DNA of 64,000 bases. Source: Azospirillum agricola (GTDB lineage: Bacteria; Pseudomonadota; Alphaproteobacteria; Azospirillales; Azospirillaceae). Where the stretch lies: contig NZ_JAGINM010000030.1 of assembly GCF_017876095.1 (NCBI RefSeq), positions 1-64,000 of the forward strand, read 5' to 3'. The translations under genes and the position numbers were made by a program. The notes under the pieces are model-generated. The model searched no databases and had not been told where the DNA came from. It was given only the letters and a program-made list of their open reading frames with translations. Below are positions 60,267 through 64,000 of this stretch, piece by piece (the stretch's first letter is position 1; each line of letters begins with the position of its first letter).

Positions 60267-61337
60267 TTACTTGGCGACGGCCTTGATGTCGGCGTCCCAG
60301 CGCGACAGCAGGCGCTTGCGCTCCTCGGCGGTGCCGTATTTCTGGAAGTTGTAGTCGATCATCCGGATCGCCTCCAGCTTCGGCGCCTCCGGCGGGATCG
60401 CCGCCTTGCGGTTGGACGGCATCTGGAACTGCTTGGTCTCGGCGCCGGTGGCCTGCCCCTCCGGCGACAGGGCGAACTCGTAGAAGGCCTTGGCCGCGTC
60501 GGGGTTCTTCGTGCCCTTGAGGATGCTCATCGAGCCGATCTCGTAGCCGGTGCCCTCGCAGGGGGCGGCGACGTCCACCGGGAAGCCGTTGATCTTCTGG
60601 TTGATGCCGTCATGCATGAAGACGATGCCGACCAGCGTCTCGCTGCGCGCGGCGGCGGCGGCCGGCGCGCTGCCCGACTTGGTGTACTGGTTGACGTTGT
60701 CGTTCAGCTTCCTCAGGTAGTCGAACGCCCCATCCTCCCCCAGGATCTGCACCAGGGTCGCCAAGGCGGTGTAGGCGGTGCCCGACGCGTTGGGGTTCGC
60801 CATCTGGATCTCGTCCCTGAACTCCGGACGCAGCAGGTCGGCCCAGCATTTCGGGGCGCCGATCTTGCGCTTGCCCAGAAGCTCGGTGTTGTAGACGAAG
60901 CCGAGCGCCCCGGCGTAGACGCCGACGCTGCGCCCCTGCGACTGCTTGTACTGGCTCTGCGCCCAGGGCTGGAGATCCGCCTGCTGCGGGCTCTCGTAGG
61001 CCAGCGTCAGCCCTTCCTCGGCCGCCTGGAGGTGCGGGTCGCCGGGGCCGCCCCACCAGACGTCGGTCTTGGGGTTGGCGGATTCGGCGCGGATCTGGGC
61101 CAGCGCCTCGCCGGCGCTCTTGCGGCTCATGGCGACGGCGGTGCCGGTCTTCTTCTCGAAGGCGACGGCGATCGCCTTGCACCATTCCTCCTGCACGCCG
61201 CACAGGACGGTGAGGGTGCCCTGGGCCTGGGCCGGCTGCGCGGCCAGCGCGACCAGCGCGCCAAGGCCGAGACCGGCGGATTTGATCCAGTTGGACTTGA
61301 TCCAGTTGGACTTGGTCAGGCTGCCTGCGGATGTCAC
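60267..61337 (-). CDS. ABC importer periplasmic binding protein (AfuA-like)
   Basis: 356 residues from a GTG with GGGAGGAG about seven nt upstream. A 15-bp tandem repeat duplicates SNWIK in the basic part of the signal peptide (SLTKSNWIKSNWIKSAGLG); the cut is near AQAQG. Binding fold: LTVLCGVQEEWCKAIAVAFEK, DVWWGGPGDPHLQ, QSQGRSVGVYAGALGFVYNTE, EGTGYEIGSMSILKGTKN. Nearly the same framework as the orphan protein at 51681. AfuA from Actinobacillus binds hexose-phosphates, and the gene order here, with regulator and kinase, recalls uhp/afu loci. Confidence 0.87.
   Translation of the reverse strand: MTSAGSLTKSNWIKSNWIKSAGLGLGALVALAAQPAQAQGTLTVLCGVQEEWCKAIAVAFEKKTGTAVAMSRKSAGEALAQIRAESANPKTDVWWGGPGDPHLQAAEEGLTLAYESPQQADLQPWAQSQYKQSQGRSVGVYAGALGFVYNTELLGKRKIGAPKCWADLLRPEFRDEIQMANPNASGTAYTALATLVQILGEDGAFDYLRKLNDNVNQYTKSGSAPAAAAARSETLVGIVFMHDGINQKINGFPVDVAAPCEGTGYEIGSMSILKGTKNPDAAKAFYEFALSPEGQATGAETKQFQMPSNRKAAIPPEAPKLEAIRMIDYNFQKYGTAEERKRLLSRWDADIKAVAK
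61282..61311. repeat. 15-bp tandem duplication in the signal-peptide coding region
   Basis: Two perfect copies of TTGATCCAGTTGGAC in frame with the binding-protein gene; duplicates five residues. Expandable by slippage without breaking the frame. Confidence 0.9.
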
Positions 61338-61414
61338 GGAGCACTCCTCCCTGGAGTTCGACTTGGTTTTCTTGACGGCGCGTCTGTTCGTCCGGCCAGC
61401 GTAAGCGGCCAGGG

Positions 61415-61466
61415 TGAACGGCGGATGTCACGCCTTCAGGGAGCGGCTGTAATCTTGTTAACGGAA
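61415..61466 (-). promoter_or_regulatory. Bipartite motif, copy 2, upstream of the importer operon
   Basis: On the minus strand: TTCCGTTAACA (61466 to 61456), 25 nt, TGACATCCGCCGTTCA (61430 to 61415). Same blocks and spacing as at 51424. A partial third copy of TGACATCCGC overlaps the GTG start itself (61336 to 61327). It lies between the response-regulator gene and the binding-protein gene. Confidence 0.65.
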
Positions 61467-61488
61467 CCGGGAGGCGGCGGGGCGCCGG

Positions 61489-62238
61489 TCAGGGGCCGAA
61501 CGCCTCGATGTCGCAGTCGAAGACATAGCCGAGGCCGCGTTCCGTGCGGATCAGCCAGGGCTGCTGCGGGTTGCGCTCGATCTTGCGGCGCAGGCGCAGG
61601 ATCAGCACGTCGATGGTGCGGTCGAACACGTCGTCGCGGTCGTGGTGGGTCAGGTCGAGGATCTGGTTGCGGCTGAGCACCCGCCCGTGGGCGCGCACCA
61701 GGGCCAGCAGCAGGTCGAACTCGGCCACCGTCAGGGCCACCGGCTTGCCGGCCGGGTCGAACAGCCGCCGCCCGTCCTCGTCCAGCGTGAAGCCGGCGAA
61801 GCGGTAGCCGCGCTTGCAGGGCGCCGGAACCGGAACGCTCTCGCGGGTGGTGCGGCGCAGCACCGCCTTCACCCGCGCGATGAACTCGCGGTTGTTGAAC
61901 GGCTTGACGATGTAGTCGTCGGCGCCGACCTCCAGCCCCATGATGCGGTCGATGTCGTCGCCGCGCCCGGTCAGCATGATGATCGGCACGTCCATCGTGC
62001 CCCGCAGCTGGGCGGCGATGGAGATGCCGTCGCGGTCCGGCAGGCGCAGGTCGAGCACGATCAGGTCGAGCCGGCCGGACGCCAGCACCGCCATCAGCGA
62101 CGCCGCGTCGGGGCAGAGCGCCGTCCCGTAGCCTTCCCCGGCCAGCAGGTCGGCGACCATCCGGAGGACCGCCGGATCATCGTCGACGACCCCGATGGTC
62201 AGGCGCTTTCCGCCAGTCGGTGACGCGTTCGATGACAT
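61489..62238 (-). CDS. OmpR/PhoB-family response regulator
   Basis: 249 residues from the ATG at 62238. Receiver with IGVVDDDPAVL, acceptor Asp63 in VLDLRLPDRDG, TGRGDD and Lys in IVKPFNNREFI, then a winged-helix effector (AGKPVALTVAEFDLLLALVRAHG, DRTIDVLILRLRRKI, RTERGLGYVFDCD). Gene order regulator, binding protein, permease, ATPase, kinase on one strand makes it the natural DNA-binding partner of the kinase at 54034 and a candidate to bind the bipartite motif. Confidence 0.9.
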   Translation of the reverse strand: MSSNASPTGGKRLTIGVVDDDPAVLRMVADLLAGEGYGTALCPDAASLMAVLASGRLDLIVLDLRLPDRDGISIAAQLRGTMDVPIIMLTGRGDDIDRIMGLEVGADDYIVKPFNNREFIARVKAVLRRTTRESVPVPAPCKRGYRFAGFTLDEDGRRLFDPAGKPVALTVAEFDLLLALVRAHGRVLSRNQILDLTHHDRDDVFDRTIDVLILRLRRKIERNPQQPWLIRTERGLGYVFDCDIEAFGP

Positions 62239-62338
62239 CCTGCCCGCCCGGTGATGAGGGCGCAGGATCGCATTCCTTCCCGCCGGGATCAACAGATCTG
62301 GCCGGGACCGGCGGAGCGGTGTTCGGATCGGTCGCGGT

Positions 62339-62797
62339 TTACGGCGTTGCGGCGCCGGCACGCCTCCATCGCAGGCGGAGCAGCGGGTAGGGCCGGCCGT
62401 CGTCGTCGGTCTCCGAGCGGCCGACCACCGCGAAGCCGAGGCGTTCGTAGAAGCCCCGGCCGGACGGGTTCTGCTCGTTCACCTCCACCGTGACCTCGTC
62501 CCGGCCCCGGCGGACATGCTCGACCAGCCGGCGGCCAAGCCCGCCGCCCCGGCGGTCGGCGTGGACGAAGAGCGAGTCGATGTGGCCCCCCGACGCCCCC
62601 AGGAAAGCCTGCGGGACATCCCGCCCGTCGACGGCGACCAGAAGCTCGGCGGCCGGCAGATAGGCGGTCCGCACCAGATCGGCGATCTCGGCGAAATGCT
62701 CCGGCGTCAGGAAATGGTGCGTCGCCAGGACGGAGGTCCGCCAGATCTCGACGTTGCGGGCGAGGTCGTCGGCGCGCGCGGCGCGGATTCCGGTCAT
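62339..62797 (-). CDS. GNAT-family acetyltransferase
   Basis: 152 residues; acetyl-CoA motif in HADRRGGGLGRRLVEHV, preceded by GGHIDSLFV, and EVNEQNPSGRGFYERLGFAVVGR typical of small GNAT enzymes. Substrate unknown. ATG overlaps the NUDIX gene stop (ATGA), so the pair is translated together. Confidence 0.87.
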   Translation of the reverse strand: MTGIRAARADDLARNVEIWRTSVLATHHFLTPEHFAEIADLVRTAYLPAAELLVAVDGRDVPQAFLGASGGHIDSLFVHADRRGGGLGRRLVEHVRRGRDEVTVEVNEQNPSGRGFYERLGFAVVGRSETDDDGRPYPLLRLRWRRAGAATP

Positions 62798-63393
62798 CGG
62801 ACGGTCCCGCCGTCCTTGAGGAGATGCAGGGCGGCGTGTTGCAGCAGCATGATGGTCTTGCCGTCGCGGATGCGGCCGTCCGCGATCATCCGCAGCGCCT
62901 CGTCGATCGTCGGCTCCAGACGCTCGATGTCCTCGCCCTCGTCGGCGTTGCCGCCGCCGTCGGACACCCGGTCGGCCGCCGAATAGGCGCCGACGAAGAA
63001 GTGAAGGCGCTCCGTCACCGACCCCGGACTCATGAAGGCGTCGAAGATCGGACGGACGTCGGTGACGCGGTAGCCGGTCTCCTCCTCGACCTCGGCCTTG
63101 ATGCGCTCCTCGGGGCTGGCGTTGTCGAGCAGGCCCGCCGGGGCTTCGATCAGCAGGTCGTCATGGCCGTTGACGAAGGCCGGGTAGCGGAACTGCCGGG
63201 TCAGCAGCACCGTGCGCCGCTCCGGGTCGTACAGCAGGATGGTGGCGCCGTTGCCACGGTCGTAGGTCTCCCGGCTCTGCCGCTGCCAGGAGCCGTCCCC
63301 CCTCAGGAAGCTGAAGGTCGTCTTCTTCAGGACGTACCAGTCGTCCGACAGGGTGGTCACGTCCTCGACCCGAACCCGGCTGGATATCGCCAT
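62794..63393 (-). CDS. NUDIX hydrolase, GDP-mannose pyrophosphatase (NudK)-like
   Basis: 199 residues. An N-terminal beta domain (WYVLKKTTFSFLRGDGSW) is followed by the Nudix fold with LTRQFRYPAFVNGH, the Nudix box within GLLDNASPEERIKAEVEEETGY, and a late SPGSVTERLHFFVGAY. This is the NudK/ADP-ribose-type group. The ATG at 63393 is chosen; the open frame above is not protein-like. First gene of a two-gene operon, divergent from the DeoR regulator. Confidence 0.87.
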   Translation of the reverse strand: MAISSRVRVEDVTTLSDDWYVLKKTTFSFLRGDGSWQRQSRETYDRGNGATILLYDPERRTVLLTRQFRYPAFVNGHDDLLIEAPAGLLDNASPEERIKAEVEEETGYRVTDVRPIFDAFMSPGSVTERLHFFVGAYSAADRVSDGGGNADEGEDIERLEPTIDEALRMIADGRIRDGKTIMLLQHAALHLLKDGGTVR

Positions 63394-63416
63394 GCCCGCC
63401 TCCCGATGCGCAAGTC

Positions 63417-63451
63417 TGCACGATGTTGCATGATTTTTGGGAAACGTGCAA
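63417..63451. promoter_or_regulatory. Dyads in the NUDIX/DeoR divergent promoter
   Basis: TGCACG/CGTGCA and TTGCA/TGCAA arms, interleaved across 35 bases around an AT-rich centre. It may be the operator for the DeoR protein encoded next to it. Confidence 0.35.
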
Positions 63452-63481
63452 TATGCCGCGAAGACCGGAGCGGGGCCCCCC

Positions 63482-64000
63482 ATGCTGACGACCGAACGGA
63501 AGGCGCTCATCCTCGACACGCTGGCCCGGGAGGGCCGCGTGGTGGCGAAGGATCTGAGCCGGGCGCTCGGGCTGTCGGAGGACACGATCCGCCGCGATCT
63601 CCGCGAACTGGCGGCCGAGGGCCTGCTTCAGCGCGTCCATGGCGGAGCGCTTCCCGCGTCGAAGGCGCTCGCCGACCTTCCCACCCGGCGGAAGGTCTCG
63701 GTCGAGGGCAAGGCGGCGATCGCCAGGGCCGCGGCCGCCATGGTCAGGAACGGCCAGACCGTCTTTCTCGACGGCGGCACCAGCGCCGTGGCGCTCGCCC
63801 GCGCCTTGCCGCTGGATTTGCGGGCGACGGTGGCGACCCACAGCCCGGACGTCGCGGTCGCGCTGCTCGACCATCCGGGCGTCGCGGTCGAACTCATCGG
63901 CGGCCGCATCTACAAGCATTCGAACGTCGCCGTGGGGGCGGTGGCGATCGAAGGCATCTCCCGCATCCGCGCCGACGTCTATTTCATGGGCGTCGCCGGC
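63482..64000 (+). CDS. DeoR-family transcriptional regulator, 3' truncated by window end
   Basis: 173 residues visible of about 255. The DeoR N-terminal helix-turn-helix is complete (ERKALILDTLAREG, LSRALGLSEDTIRRDLRELAA, LLQRVHGGALP), followed by the start of the sugar-phosphate-binding domain (KAAIARAAAAMVRNGQTVFLDGGTS, ATHSPDVAVALL, GGRIYKHSNVAVG). Such proteins repress sugar catabolic genes and respond to sugar phosphates. The ATG is preceded by GGAG about 10 nt upstream. The rest lies outside the window. Confidence 0.88.
   Translation, partial: MLTTERKALILDTLAREGRVVAKDLSRALGLSEDTIRRDLRELAAEGLLQRVHGGALPASKALADLPTRRKVSVEGKAAIARAAAAMVRNGQTVFLDGGTSAVALARALPLDLRATVATHSPDVAVALLDHPGVAVELIGGRIYKHSNVAVGAVAIEGISRIRADVYFMGVAG

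Overview
The window is about 68-70% GC by eye, tightly packed with genes, and dominated by two-component systems, ABC importers and short overlapping operons. Gene content (a MocR regulator, FCD-type GntR regulator, YjcE-type antiporter, hybrid kinases, a PgtABC-like regulatory set, GTG/TTG starts) suggests an alphaproteobacterium, most likely a Rhodospirillales member close to Azospirillum. That placement is an inference from style and content; no rRNA, tRNA or ribosomal marker is present. I see no prophage, IS element or CRISPR array.

Layout. 1-8.9 kb: a broken RND pump end, a CPA1 Na+/H+ antiporter, a short RNase J paralogue, a YadG/YadH-type ABC-2 exporter, a TIGR02587/TIGR02588 membrane pair, and two overlapping small ORFs behind a long perfect hairpin. 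8.9-14.6 kb: a siderophore-type uptake cassette (methyltransferase, TonB receptor, MFS, PchR-like AraC regulator). 14.8-22.6 kb: a signalling block with two hybrid histidine kinases, two stand-alone receiver proteins, a DUF892 ferritin-like protein and a two-domain KaiC-like ATPase. 23-32 kb: a MocR regulator converging on a seven-gene minus-strand cluster that looks like a small-molecule biosynthetic locus. It holds a clavaminate-synthase-like oxygenase, a DapF-like epimerase, SbnA- and SbnB-like 2,3-diaminopropionate enzymes, a second cysteine-synthase-like enzyme, an MFS exporter and an ATP-grasp ligase.

32.5-38.6 kb: an FCD-GntR regulator and a convergent catabolic operon (alpha-hydroxy-acid dehydrogenase, acetoacetate-decarboxylase-like protein, orphan periplasmic binding protein, SDR, FAA hydrolase). 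Both carry the same 22-bp dyad in their upstream regions. 38.8-49.9 kb: a PgtC/PgtB/PgtA-like binding-protein/kinase/sigma54-activator set feeding a clear sigma54 promoter in front of an ABC importer and two phosphatase genes; this reads as a sensor-importer-phosphatase system for a phosphorylated carbon source. 49.9-62.2 kb: an aldo/keto reductase and hexapeptide protein, an orphan binding protein, an HTH protein, a REP-like inverted repeat, and a minus-strand regulator/binding protein/permease/ATPase/hybrid-kinase operon. The orphan binding-protein gene and this operon share a bipartite upstream motif with identical spacing. 62.3-64 kb: GNAT acetyltransferase, NUDIX hydrolase and the start of a DeoR regulator running off the end.

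The most interesting parts are the 24.5-32.1 kb cluster (SbnAB plus ATP-grasp plus a DapF-like epimerase with altered distal-site residues, no NRPS or PKS in view), the shared GntR dyad, the shared bipartite motif, and the organophosphate sensing/import locus.
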